DNA of 64,000 bases from Aurantibacter sp034110465 (lineage in GTDB: Bacteria; Bacteroidota; Bacteroidia; Flavobacteriales; Flavobacteriaceae): positions 186,001-250,000 of the forward strand of contig JAWUZD010000010.1 in the NCBI GenBank assembly GCA_034110465.1. Reading direction: 5' to 3'. Made by a program: the position numbers and the translations under genes. Shown here in pieces: positions 16,945-23,685 of the stretch. Every line of letters begins with the position of its first letter. The first letter of the stretch is position 1. The notes beneath the pieces were generated by a model, which made no database searches, had not been told where the DNA came from, and was given only the letters and a program-made list of their open reading frames with translations.

Positions 16945-18357
16945 ATGAAAGTTATAATTATTGGTGCTGGACCAGCAGGTTTAAGTTGCGGTTATAAATT
17001 AGCAAAAGAAAACGTAAAAGTTGAAATTTTTGAAGCTTCGCCATATGTTGGTGGAATGTCAAGAAGTTTCGATTTATGGGGACAACGTGTAGATTTAGGG
17101 CCACATCGTTTTTTTTCTAAAGAAAAGCATATTAACGACTTCTTTACATCGTTAATAAAAGACGATTATACTTTAGTAAATAGATTAACACGTATTTATT
17201 ATAAAAACACCTTTTTTAATTATCCAATAAAGCTTTTTAACGTATTAAGAAACCTTTCTATAGTTACAATTTTTAAAATTTTATGGGATTATGCTAAAGT
17301 AAGATTAGTACCAATAAAAAACCCTGACACTTTTGAAAAATGGGTTTCTAATCGTTTTGGAAAAAAGTTATACGAAATTTTCTTCAAACATTATTCTGAA
17401 AAGCTTTGGGGAATTCCATGTTCTAAAATTGATGCAGATTGGGCTGCGCAACGTATAAAATCTTTATCGCTTTTTGAAGCTGTAAAAAGTGCTTTTTTTG
17501 GAAATATTGGGAATAAGCATAAAACATTAATAGATCAATTTGCATATCCCGATCACGGAACAGGAACTTTGTATGAACGTGCTTCAGATTATATTTCGGC
17601 AAACAACGGGCAAATTAATTTAAATAAAAAAGTAGCTAAAGTTATCCAAGATGCTAACGGAAAAGCTATTGGAATAGAATTAGCCGATGGCACACAAGAG
17701 TTTGCAGATGTTGTAATTTCTACAATGCCATTAACACTATTATTAAAAGGCTTACAAAATGTACCAAAACAGATTTCTGATGCTGCAAATCAGCTTTATT
17801 TTAGAAATACTATTTTAGTCTATTTAGAAGTAGATGCTTTAGATTTATTCCAAGACAATTGGATTTATGTGCATTCTCCAGAAGTAAAACACGGTAGAAT
17901 TACTAATTTTAGAAACTGGAGTCCAACCTTGAATAAAGACAAAAACACCACTATTTTATGTATGGAATTTTGGGCTTTTAATGAAGATGAAATTTGGACA
18001 GATAAAGATGAAAATATTTCAGAATTAGCCATTAAGGAGATTAAAACATTAAACCTTATTCCTAAAAAAACTAAGTTTTTAAACTCTAAAGTTATTCGTG
18101 TTCCTAGATGTTATCCAGTTTACGAAACTGGTTACCAAAAATCTTTAAAAGCAGTAGAAAATTATTTAGACACCATAGATAGCTTAATGCCAATTGGTAG
18201 ATATGGTGCTTTTAAATATAACAACCAAGACCATTCTATTTTAATGGGGATTTTAGCTGCTGAAAAAATTACAACAGGAAAATATATTGATTTATGGGAA
18301 ATTAACACAGATGTTGAGTATCAAGAAGATGCTAAAATTAAAGATGTATTGTTGTAG
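16945..18357 (+). CDS. FAD-dependent oxidoreductase, protoporphyrinogen oxidase/UDP-galactopyranose mutase-like
   Basis: A 470-aa flavoprotein of the amine-oxidase superfamily. The N-terminal dinucleotide-binding loop is IIIGAGPAGLSCGYKLAKE (residues 4-22), followed by FEASPYVGGMSRSFD and DLGPHRFFSK. The C-terminus has the second FAD contact PIGRYGAFKYNNQDHSI. The middle section (FEKWVSNRFGKKLYEIFFK, then EKLWGIPCSKIDADWAAQRI) is typical of the subgroup found beside polysaccharide genes, often annotated as NAD(P)/FAD-dependent oxidoreductase or UDP-galactopyranose mutase-like. It lacks a signal peptide. A role in sugar-nucleotide or lipid-linked glycan modification is an inference from family neighbourhoods. 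The first glycan cluster here begins only at 22.8 kb, so the link is loose. Confidence 0.8.
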   Translation: MKVIIIGAGPAGLSCGYKLAKENVKVEIFEASPYVGGMSRSFDLWGQRVDLGPHRFFSKEKHINDFFTSLIKDDYTLVNRLTRIYYKNTFFNYPIKLFNVLRNLSIVTIFKILWDYAKVRLVPIKNPDTFEKWVSNRFGKKLYEIFFKHYSEKLWGIPCSKIDADWAAQRIKSLSLFEAVKSAFFGNIGNKHKTLIDQFAYPDHGTGTLYERASDYISANNGQINLNKKVAKVIQDANGKAIGIELADGTQEFADVVISTMPLTLLLKGLQNVPKQISDAANQLYFRNTILVYLEVDALDLFQDNWIYVHSPEVKHGRITNFRNWSPTLNKDKNTTILCMEFWAFNEDEIWTDKDENISELAIKEIKTLNLIPKKTKFLNSKVIRVPRCYPVYETGYQKSLKAVENYLDTIDSLMPIGRYGAFKYNNQDHSILMGILAAEKITTGKYIDLWEINTDVEYQEDAKIKDVLL

Positions 18358-18437
18358 TTTTCTGATTAATCCCTCTATAATTGAGAAGGACTAGAATTCT
18401 AAGAAACTATTCCCATTTATTAACTCACTATCAAAAC

Positions 18438-18500
18438 TTGACTTTGTCATTTTTTTAGTCGAACTTCGTTTAACAGCTGATATAAAACATTAAAACGTAT
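18438..18500 (+). repeat. islet-flanking element, copy A1 (upstream of the MORN gene)
   Basis: This stretch carries AACTTCGTTTAA, then TGATAT, then AACATTAAAACG. Over a 36-nt core it matches the minus-strand copy A3 at 45413-45466 at 31 of 36 positions by my count. It also shares 23 identical bases (18478-18500) with copy A2 at 53744-53766. Both sides preserve an upstream ACTTTGT. The core is itself an imperfect inverted repeat (CGTTTAA / TTAAAACG). Confidence 0.65.
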
Positions 18501-18531
18501 TCATATCAAGAAAAGTAGTTGTACAGAACTT

Positions 18532-19191
18532 ATGAAACATCTCAACATTTTATTGGTCTTCATTCTTTTTCTATCCAGTTGTACCTACCACAATTGGACA
18601 TGTATTAAAGGATCATGCGAAAATGGCTATGGCGAAAAGAAATGGTATGATGGAGGAATTGAAAAAGGACAATGGGTGAATGGTGAATTGAATGGATTAG
18701 GTGAGCAAACTTTTGGAAATACATCGGAATTTACAGATGACTTATATAAAGGTGAATATAAAAATGGATTATATCATGGTTGGGGAAAATACTATGATAG
18801 TAGTGAAGACTCAAAATATATCGGCGAGTTCAAAAAAGGTAAGTTCGATGGAAATGGAAAATTAAGTTTTGGACAAAATTCCAAATTTCCCAAAAGGTAT
18901 TATGAAGGACAATGGAAAGAAGGAAGAAGAAATGGTTATGGTACAAAATTCTGGGGTCAGGCAGAAACAGATAAATATACAAACAACAAATACATTGGTG
19001 AATGGCTGAGTAATGTTCACTATGGGTTTGGTACTTATTATTGGCCTGATGGAAGCTATTATGAAGGCCTTTGGGTAAATGGAAATCAACACGGGTTAGG
19101 CAAGTACTACTTCTCGGATGGGCAAATATTTGAAGGCATCTGGACCAATGGATATTGTCCTCAATTAGCCAAGATTATTAGTCTGAAATAA
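18532..19191 (+). CDS. MORN-repeat lipoprotein
   Basis: A 219-aa probable lipoprotein. Residues 1-16 are hydrophobic and end in the lipobox LSSC, so Cys17 is the likely acylation site. The rest is a run of MORN repeats (about 23 residues each, pattern Y-x-G-x-[FW]-x-x-G-x-x-x-G-x-G), for example YKGEYKNGLYHGWGKYY, YIGEFKKGKFDGNGKLSFG, YYEGQWKEGRRNGYGTKF and YYEGLWVNGNQHGLGKYYF. MORN repeats form an elongated beta-sheet that binds lipids or proteins. It is placed between core genes and bracketed by inverted copies of a short element (18438-18500 and 19216-19243), which suggests it was inserted as a unit. Biological role unknown. Confidence 0.85.
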   Translation: MKHLNILLVFILFLSSCTYHNWTCIKGSCENGYGEKKWYDGGIEKGQWVNGELNGLGEQTFGNTSEFTDDLYKGEYKNGLYHGWGKYYDSSEDSKYIGEFKKGKFDGNGKLSFGQNSKFPKRYYEGQWKEGRRNGYGTKFWGQAETDKYTNNKYIGEWLSNVHYGFGTYYWPDGSYYEGLWVNGNQHGLGKYYFSDGQIFEGIWTNGYCPQLAKIISLK

Positions 19192-19215
19192 AAAAAGTGG
19201 GTAACTTAGAATAAA

Positions 19216-19243
19216 ACACATTAAACGAACCTTTCACAAAACC
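19216..19243 (-). repeat. islet-flanking element, copy B1 (downstream of the MORN gene)
   Basis: Contains ACACATTAAACGAAC. Read on the minus strand it gives TTTTGTGAAAGGTTCGTTTAATGT, which resembles the 5' half of the A elements (TTTGT, then TTCGTTTAAT). It also matches copy B2 at 54577-54604. Relative to A1 it is inverted. Confidence 0.6.
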
Positions 19244-19265
19244 TATTAAAAAAAGTTAGGCAATT

Positions 19266-19286
19266 GAAAATTTTAACAAAATTTTC
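19266..19286. terminator. possible weak bidirectional terminator between MORN gene and mazG
   Basis: Stem GAAAATTTT / AAAATTTTC with a 3-nt loop. It is entirely AT except for the outer pair, so it is weak. Confidence 0.3.
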
Positions 19287-19289
19287 TAA

Positions 19290-20069
19290 TTACAGCTTTT
19301 TTGCTTCTTCCCAAAAAACATCCATTTCAGCTAAAGTCATATATTTTAAGTCTTTGTTCATTGATTTTGCTTTAGATTCTAAATACTGAAAACGTTTTGT
19401 GAATTTTTTATTAGTGCGTTCTAAAGCATTTTCTGGATTTATCTTTTTAAAACGTGCATAATTAACTAAAGAAAACAACACATCGCCAAACTCACTTTCC
19501 ATAGCATCTGTATCGTTTTTAGCTACCTCAACTTTAAACTCATCTAACTCTTCTTCTACTTTCTCCCAAACTTGTTCTGGCTTTTCCCAATCGAAACCTA
19601 CTCCAGCCACTTTATCTTGTATGCGATTGGCTTTTACCAATGCTGGTAAACTATTAGGAACACCTTGCAATACACTATTCTTTCCTTTGCCTTCTTTTAA
19701 CTTTATTTGTTCCCAGTTACGCTTTACTTCTTCTTCGTCTTTAACCACAACATCTCCATAAATATGTGGATGACGATGAATTAGTTTTTCGCAAATCTCA
19801 TTACAAACATCTGCAATATCAAAATGATTGGTTTCGCTACCAATTTTTGCATAGAATACCAAGTGTAATAAAACGTCTCCAAGCTCTTTTTTAACCTCTT
19901 CCAAATCATTATCCAAAATAGCATCGCCAAGCTCGTAAGTTTCTTCTATGGTTAAATGACGAAGCGTTTCCATAGTTTGCTTTTTATCCCAAGGACATTG
20001 CTCTCGCAACTCATCCATAATAGTTAACAATCTATCGAATGCCTTTAATTGGTCTGCTCTGGTATTCAT
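19290..20069 (-). CDS. mazG: nucleoside triphosphate pyrophosphohydrolase MazG
   Basis: Hydrolyses NTPs and dNTPs to NMP and PPi, a house-cleaning activity that also lowers (p)ppGpp in E. coli. The protein is 259 aa with the two tandem MazG all-alpha domains of the full-length enzyme. The first has LREQCPWDKKQTMETLRHLT, IEETYELGDAI and LGDVLLHLVFYA. The second has WEKVEEELDEFKVEV and EFGDVLFSLVNYARF. The acidic EExxE and ExxD metal-binding residues are present in both. It is monocistronic with its own promoter (20097-20126), whose -33 box lies inside the terminator hairpin of the upstream operon. Confidence 0.94.
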   Translation of the reverse strand: MNTRADQLKAFDRLLTIMDELREQCPWDKKQTMETLRHLTIEETYELGDAILDNDLEEVKKELGDVLLHLVFYAKIGSETNHFDIADVCNEICEKLIHRHPHIYGDVVVKDEEEVKRNWEQIKLKEGKGKNSVLQGVPNSLPALVKANRIQDKVAGVGFDWEKPEQVWEKVEEELDEFKVEVAKNDTDAMESEFGDVLFSLVNYARFKKINPENALERTNKKFTKRFQYLESKAKSMNKDLKYMTLAEMDVFWEEAKKL

Positions 20070-20096
20070 ATTACTAGTTATTTAAATCCTTTATCT

Positions 20097-20126
20097 CAAA
20101 AGTACATAAAACAAAACATCCAGCAA
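20097..20126 (-). promoter_or_regulatory. mazG promoter (TTG-N19-TACTTTTG)
   Basis: On the minus strand TTG (20124-20126) precedes TACTTTTG (20097-20104) by 19 nt. Both boxes and the spacing fit the Bacteroidota consensus. The -33 TTG lies in the loop-proximal part of the hairpin at 20117-20137. Confidence 0.65.
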
Positions 20127-20137
20127 ATTGCTGGATG
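20106..20137 (-). terminator. intrinsic terminator after DUF5606 gene
   Basis: Palindrome CATCCAGCAA / TTGCTGGATG around one central base (20117-20137). It is followed on the minus strand by TTTTGTTTTAT. Confidence 0.8.
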
Positions 20138-20165
20138 AGTTCTGTATATTAATAATTGGTATGTT

Positions 20166-20582
20166 TTATTCTTCTTCTTCAGACTTAGCTGGTTCAGAAA
20201 AATCTAATAAATCGTTTTTTTGTAAGGTATTGTACCAAAAAATCACTTTTTTAATATCGCTTACATAAACGCGATCCTCATCGTAATCTGGTAAAACGTT
20301 AAAGAAATACTCCTCTAACTTATCTTTAGACTCTTTATGTCCAACGCTTGTTTGTCCGCCTTTTTCTTTATCAGAAATATTCTTAAAAACCTTATTTAAA
20401 GGCACTTCTTCAGACAATGTATAAATAGCAATTTCGCTTAATACACTAACATTTTGTTGTACACCAACAGATATTTTTTTATTATCTATTAAAGATTCTG
20501 CTAAAAATCCAGCACGTGTTTGCGTTACTAATTTATATAAACCTGGTTTTCCTGCAATTGCTAATACTTTATCTAAAGCCAT
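20166..20582 (-). CDS. DUF5606 family protein
   Basis: A 138-aa cytoplasmic protein of the DUF5606 family, found almost only in Bacteroidota. It starts MALDKVLAIAGKPGLYKLV, a compact barrel-like N-terminal domain with strands such as VTQTRAGFLAESL. A helical half containing DKLEEYFFNVLPDYDEDRVY follows, then an acidic tail SEEEE. No enzyme motif is visible. It follows def and ruvX on the same strand but has a candidate promoter of its own. The order ruvX, def, DUF5606, mazG is, to my knowledge, common in the class. Function unknown; RNA or ribosome association would be a guess from the neighbours. Confidence 0.85.
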   Translation of the reverse strand: MALDKVLAIAGKPGLYKLVTQTRAGFLAESLIDNKKISVGVQQNVSVLSEIAIYTLSEEVPLNKVFKNISDKEKGGQTSVGHKESKDKLEEYFFNVLPDYDEDRVYVSDIKKVIFWYNTLQKNDLLDFSEPAKSEEEE

Positions 20583-20600
20583 AATATTTTATTTGGGATA

Positions 20601-20631
20601 CAAATATGAATTGTTTACAATAGTTATGCAA
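20601..20631 (-). promoter_or_regulatory. candidate promoter for DUF5606 gene
   Basis: Minus-strand TTG (20629-20631), 20 nt, then CATATTTG (20601-20608). It has one mismatch to TAnnTTTG and is located between def and DUF5606. Confidence 0.4.
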
Positions 20632-20635
20632 ATTT

Positions 20636-21226
20636 TTAACGCTTCTTTTTTAATAAAGGAAACTTCATTCTATAATCTACATTAATTTTCCCTTTAGAAA
20701 TGTTTCCTAATTTCCCTTTTATTAAACGCTTCTTCAATCCTGAAAGCTTATCTGTAAACAAAACACCTTCTATGTGGTCGAATTCGTGCTGAAAAACACG
20801 TGCTGCCAAACCTGTTAATTCCATAGTATGAGTTTTAAACTCCTGATCTTGAAATTGAACTTTAATATCTGGTTTTCTAAACACATCTTCTCTAACGTCT
20901 GGAATACTTAAACAACCTTCGTTAAAAGCCCATTCGTCTCCAGATTCTTCTAAAATTACTGGATTTATAAATGTATGTTTAAAGTTTTTCAAGAATTCTT
21001 GTTCTGCTTCTGGTAACGTTTCATCGTCTGCAAAAGGCGATGCATCTACTAAAAACAAACGGACACTTTTACCAATTTGAGGTGCTGCAAGTCCAACTCC
21101 TGATGCGCCATACATAGTTTCGTACATATTTTCTATTAAGGCATCTAAGTTTGGGTAATCTGGTGTAATTTCTTTAGCTACTTGTTTTAAAACAGGATCG
21201 CCGTAGGCTACTACTGGTAATATCAT
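20636..21226 (-). CDS. def: peptide deformylase
   Basis: Metal-dependent removal of the formyl group from nascent proteins at the ribosome exit. The protein is 196 aa. All three active-site motifs are intact: GASGVGLAAPQIG (motif 1), EGCLSIPDV with the metal-binding Cys (motif 2) and HEFDHIEG with the two His ligands and catalytic Glu (motif 3). An insertion around DASPFADDETLPEAEQEF is typical of the Bacteroidota enzyme. The C-terminus is basic (PLLKKKR). It starts 12 nt after the ruvX stop, so the two form one operon. Confidence 0.97.
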   Translation of the reverse strand: MILPVVAYGDPVLKQVAKEITPDYPNLDALIENMYETMYGASGVGLAAPQIGKSVRLFLVDASPFADDETLPEAEQEFLKNFKHTFINPVILEESGDEWAFNEGCLSIPDVREDVFRKPDIKVQFQDQEFKTHTMELTGLAARVFQHEFDHIEGVLFTDKLSGLKKRLIKGKLGNISKGKINVDYRMKFPLLKKKR

Positions 21227-21238
21227 GTGTGTTGTATT

Positions 21239-21649
21239 TTATAAATTGTAAAGGTAACTTTGTAATATAATTGTGGCACTAATTTCGTCTAACAATGCTT
21301 TATTTTGACGTTGTTTTTTCTTTAAACCACTATCTATCATGGTTTGAAATGCCATTTTAGATGTAAACCGTTCATCTACTCGTTTTATTGGCATATCTGG
21401 AAAAGCGTGTTTTAATCGTCCGATAAATGGTAGTATTAAAGATTCGCTTTCGCTAGCCGTATTATCCATTTGTTTGGGTTCGCCTACTAAGAACAATTCT
21501 ACTTTTTCTTTAGCACAATAGTCTTTTAAATAAGCTATTACTTCTTTTGTAGCTACGGTTGTTAAACCAGATGCTATAATTTGAAGTTCGTCCGTTACTG
21601 CTAATCCTGTACGTACTTTTCCAAAATCTATTGCTAATAATCGAGCCAT
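21239..21649 (-). CDS. ruvX: Holliday junction resolvase-like RuvX/YqgF
   Basis: RNase H-fold nuclease of the YqgF family, implicated in Holliday junction resolution and 16S rRNA 5' maturation. It is 136 aa, the standard length. Visible motifs are LAIDFGKVRTGLAVTD with the first catalytic Asp, LFLVGEPKQMDNT, VDERFTSKMA with the second acidic residue, and the closing LLDEISATIILQSYL. It is first in the minus-strand ruvX-def unit, divergent from dapD across 232 bases, with a TAAATTTG box at 21682-21689. Confidence 0.93.
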   Translation of the reverse strand: MARLLAIDFGKVRTGLAVTDELQIIASGLTTVATKEVIAYLKDYCAKEKVELFLVGEPKQMDNTASESESLILPFIGRLKHAFPDMPIKRVDERFTSKMAFQTMIDSGLKKKQRQNKALLDEISATIILQSYLYNL

Positions 21650-21681
21650 ATAATGATTTGTCGCTTGTTTTTAAACGTGTG

Positions 21682-21689
21682 CAAATTTA
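21682..21689 (-). promoter_or_regulatory. -7 box TAAATTTG for ruvX-def
   Basis: Exact TAnnTTTG on the minus strand, 32 nt before the ruvX ATG. No -33 TTG at standard spacing. Confidence 0.5.
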
Positions 21690-21739
21690 AGGTTTATATT
21701 CGTAATGCATAAATATTATGCCAAATTATAAATTGAAGT

Positions 21740-21747
21740 TATATTTG
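21740..21747 (+). promoter_or_regulatory. -7 box TATATTTG for the dapD leader
   Basis: Exact TAnnTTTG match. It lies immediately before a structured leader and about 134 nt before dapD. Confidence 0.5.
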
Positions 21748-21847
21748 CGTGAGTGATGGAAGCATTTGTTGAAGCTCTTTTAGTGTTGTTGCACTTATGC
21801 AACACTAAAAAGCGACTGCTGAGAGCACGACCTTTTTAGGACACGCC
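21747..21847 (+). ncRNA. candidate structured leader RNA upstream of dapD (Flavo-1-like)
   Basis: The stretch between the promoter and dapD folds into a closed shape. An outer pair GCGTG / CACGC encloses an 11-bp hairpin TTTTAGTGTTG / CAACACTAAAA (21779-21789 and 21801-21811) and a small TGCT-GAG-AGCA hairpin. The framing sequences GTGAGTGATGGAAGC, GAGAGCACGACC and GGACACGCC resemble, from memory, flanks of the Flavo-1 type conserved RNA of flavobacteria; this is not verified. The same stretch could instead encode a 27-aa leader peptide (ATG 21756, stop 21837-21839) with a Lys-Lys pair just after the hairpin. That would be an attenuation arrangement for a lysine-pathway gene. Neither reading is proved. 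Confidence 0.4.
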
Positions 21848-21881
21848 ATAATTATTTAGAGATTATAGAAAAACAAAATTG

Positions 21882-22697
21882 ATGAAAGATTTAAGAAACA
21901 CAATAGAAACAGCTTGGGATAACCGAGATTTATTAAAAGAAGATGCAACACAAAATGCTATTAGAAAAGTAATAGATTTATTAGATGTGGGCGATTTACG
22001 TGTGGCTGAACCTACAGATAATGGTTGGCAGGTTAATGAATGGGTTAAGAAAGCTGTGGTGATGTATTTTCCAATTCAAAAAATGGAAACTTTAGAAGCA
22101 GGAATTTTTGAATACCACGATAAAATTCCACTAAAAAGAAACTACAAAGAAAAAGGAATTAGAGTCGTTCCAAATGCCATTGCAAGATATGGCGCATACA
22201 TTTCGACTGGTACTATTTTAATGCCTAGCTATGTAAATATTGGCGCTTATGTAGATGAAGGAACTATGGTAGATACTTGGGCTACGGTTGGTTCTTGTGC
22301 GCAAATTGGCAAAAATGTTCATCTTTCTGGTGGTGTTGGTATTGGTGGTGTTTTAGAGCCTTTACAAGCTGCTCCAGTAATCATTGAAGATGGCGCTTTT
22401 ATTGGTTCGCGTTGTATTGTGGTTGAAGGTGTAAGAATTGAAAAAGAAGCTGTTTTAGGTGCTAATGTAGTTTTAACTATGAGTACCAAAATTATAGATG
22501 TTACCGGAGACAAACCTATGGAGACTAAAGGTCTTGTTCCTGCGCGTTCTGTTGTAATTCCTGGTAGTTATACCAAGAAGTTTCCTGCGGGAGAATTTCA
22601 AGTACCTTGTGCTTTAATTATTGGAAAACGTAAGGAAAGTACTAATAAAAAAACATCTTTAAACGATGCTTTGCGTGAGTATAATGTAGCTGTTTAG
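21882..22697 (+). CDS. dapD: 2,3,4,5-tetrahydropyridine-2,6-dicarboxylate N-succinyltransferase
   Basis: Transfers succinyl from succinyl-CoA to tetrahydrodipicolinate in the diaminopimelate/lysine pathway, 271 aa. The N-terminal helical domain has IETAWDNRDLL, RVAEPTDNGWQVNEW and VVPNAIARYGAYI. The left-handed beta-helix follows with hexapeptide turns (VNIGAYVDEGTMVDTWATVG, then IGKNVHLSGGVGIGGVLEP, then IEDGAFIGSR) and the C-terminal VVIPGSYTKKF. The ATG at 21882 is preferred over an in-frame TTG one codon earlier. A long leader with stable structure precedes it, and a strong bidirectional terminator follows. Confidence 0.97.
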   Translation: MKDLRNTIETAWDNRDLLKEDATQNAIRKVIDLLDVGDLRVAEPTDNGWQVNEWVKKAVVMYFPIQKMETLEAGIFEYHDKIPLKRNYKEKGIRVVPNAIARYGAYISTGTILMPSYVNIGAYVDEGTMVDTWATVGSCAQIGKNVHLSGGVGIGGVLEPLQAAPVIIEDGAFIGSRCIVVEGVRIEKEAVLGANVVLTMSTKIIDVTGDKPMETKGLVPARSVVIPGSYTKKFPAGEFQVPCALIIGKRKESTNKKTSLNDALREYNVAV

Positions 22698-22741
22698 TAC
22701 TTAGTAGAAATAAGTTACATACCTTAAAACACATCTTATAT

Positions 22742-22780
22742 AAAAAGGGATCTAGAACTAATGTTCTAAATCCCTTTTTT
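22742..22780. terminator. bidirectional terminator between dapD and the convergent kinase gene
   Basis: Stem AAAAAGGGAT, C/A mismatch, TAGAAC, loop TAAT, GTTCTA, ATCCCTTTTT. T tracts on both strands serve the two convergent genes. Confidence 0.9.
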
Positions 22781-22786
22781 GGTTTA

Positions 22787-23542
22787 TTAATTATTTTTCT
22801 TTCGTTTTCTTATTTTTTTACTATTTACCTTTTTCTGAAACTCATAACTATATTTAGTCATTAGTTGCTGTGTCTCTTCGTATGTCTTTTGATATAGTTC
22901 GCTATATGTTTTAGACATCACATTTATCATAGTTTTTGATAACCATAAGCGCCTGAAATTATGCATTCTACTTTCAAAACTCATTATTTTGAAACGCATT
23001 CTATTTAGGTCTATTAAATAAAATTCGTAATCCGATTCGCCTACTTTAACAACTAAAGTGTTTCCTGGTGAATGGTCTAAAAAGTCAATATTGTTTTGGT
23101 GTAACTTAAAAGTAAATGCAGCAAACTGCTCTAAAATAAGTACTCTATTTGGAAATTTAGGCTGATGAATTAAATCTCTAAAATCAAAATTATAATCCAC
23201 GTGCTCACTGATATAATAACTCGTTTTTAATCCTATTAATGAAGATGCTTCAAAATAAGCTATTGGCAAAGGTGTTTTAATTCCTTTTTCTGTTAATTTT
23301 ACTGCGTATTCAAAAGATCGCTTAGCTTTACTTGGCCTTATATACTTATAAACAAAACTATTAAATACGTTAGGAGCTTTAAACGATTTTATGTTTATTG
23401 TCTTATCTCCTATTTTATATTTTTTAATGCTATTTCTTGCACCTTTAACTACGCATTCTCCTTTTGTTTCAAAATTTGAGATACAATCCTGAAGCTCAGA
23501 TTTTAAATTTGTAAAGTTAGGATGAATAAATAGTTCTTGCAT
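22787..23542 (-). CDS. KdkA/WaaP-type lipopolysaccharide kinase
   Basis: A 251-aa small-molecule kinase of the protein-kinase fold, related to Kdo kinase (KdkA) and heptose kinase (WaaP/InaA) that phosphorylate the LPS inner core. The phosphate-transfer loop is DHSPGNTLV (Asp156 to Asn161) and the metal-binding Asp is in LIDLNRMRF (Asp178). The N-lobe includes the basic strand VVKGARNSIKKYK and INIKSFKAP, which probably holds the ATP-contacting Lys. It faces the glycosyltransferase cluster and is divergent from a GT9 heptosyltransferase-like gene, which supports an LPS-core role. The acceptor sugar is not known. The C-terminus is strongly basic. Confidence 0.85.
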   Translation of the reverse strand: MQELFIHPNFTNLKSELQDCISNFETKGECVVKGARNSIKKYKIGDKTINIKSFKAPNVFNSFVYKYIRPSKAKRSFEYAVKLTEKGIKTPLPIAYFEASSLIGLKTSYYISEHVDYNFDFRDLIHQPKFPNRVLILEQFAAFTFKLHQNNIDFLDHSPGNTLVVKVGESDYEFYLIDLNRMRFKIMSFESRMHNFRRLWLSKTMINVMSKTYSELYQKTYEETQQLMTKYSYEFQKKVNSKKIRKRKKNN

Positions 23543-23559
23543 TCTTATTATTTATCTGC

Positions 23560-23567
23560 CAAAGATA
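23560..23567 (-). promoter_or_regulatory. -7 box TATCTTTG for the LPS kinase gene
   Basis: Exact TAnnTTTG on the minus strand, 17 nt before the ATG at 23542. Confidence 0.5.
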
Positions 23568-23685
23568 AAATAAACCTAAAAACTCTAATAACATTCTAAT
23601 AGTTTTAATATTTTATTCTGAATATTTATTATTACATATAAAAAATAATTATTTTGCAGCATAAACAAAATAGTATAAATCAAGC

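Noticed and set aside
19255..19261. GTTAGGC resembling an integron inverse core site, with GTTTAAC at 18469-18475 resembling a core site
   Set aside because: The two are more than 700 bases apart on either side of the gene, not within one attC-length hairpin, and no integrase is in the window.
23649..23656. TTATTTTG as promoter box for the GT9 gene
   Set aside because: One mismatch at the invariant A of TAnnTTTG and no -33 element; too weak to list.
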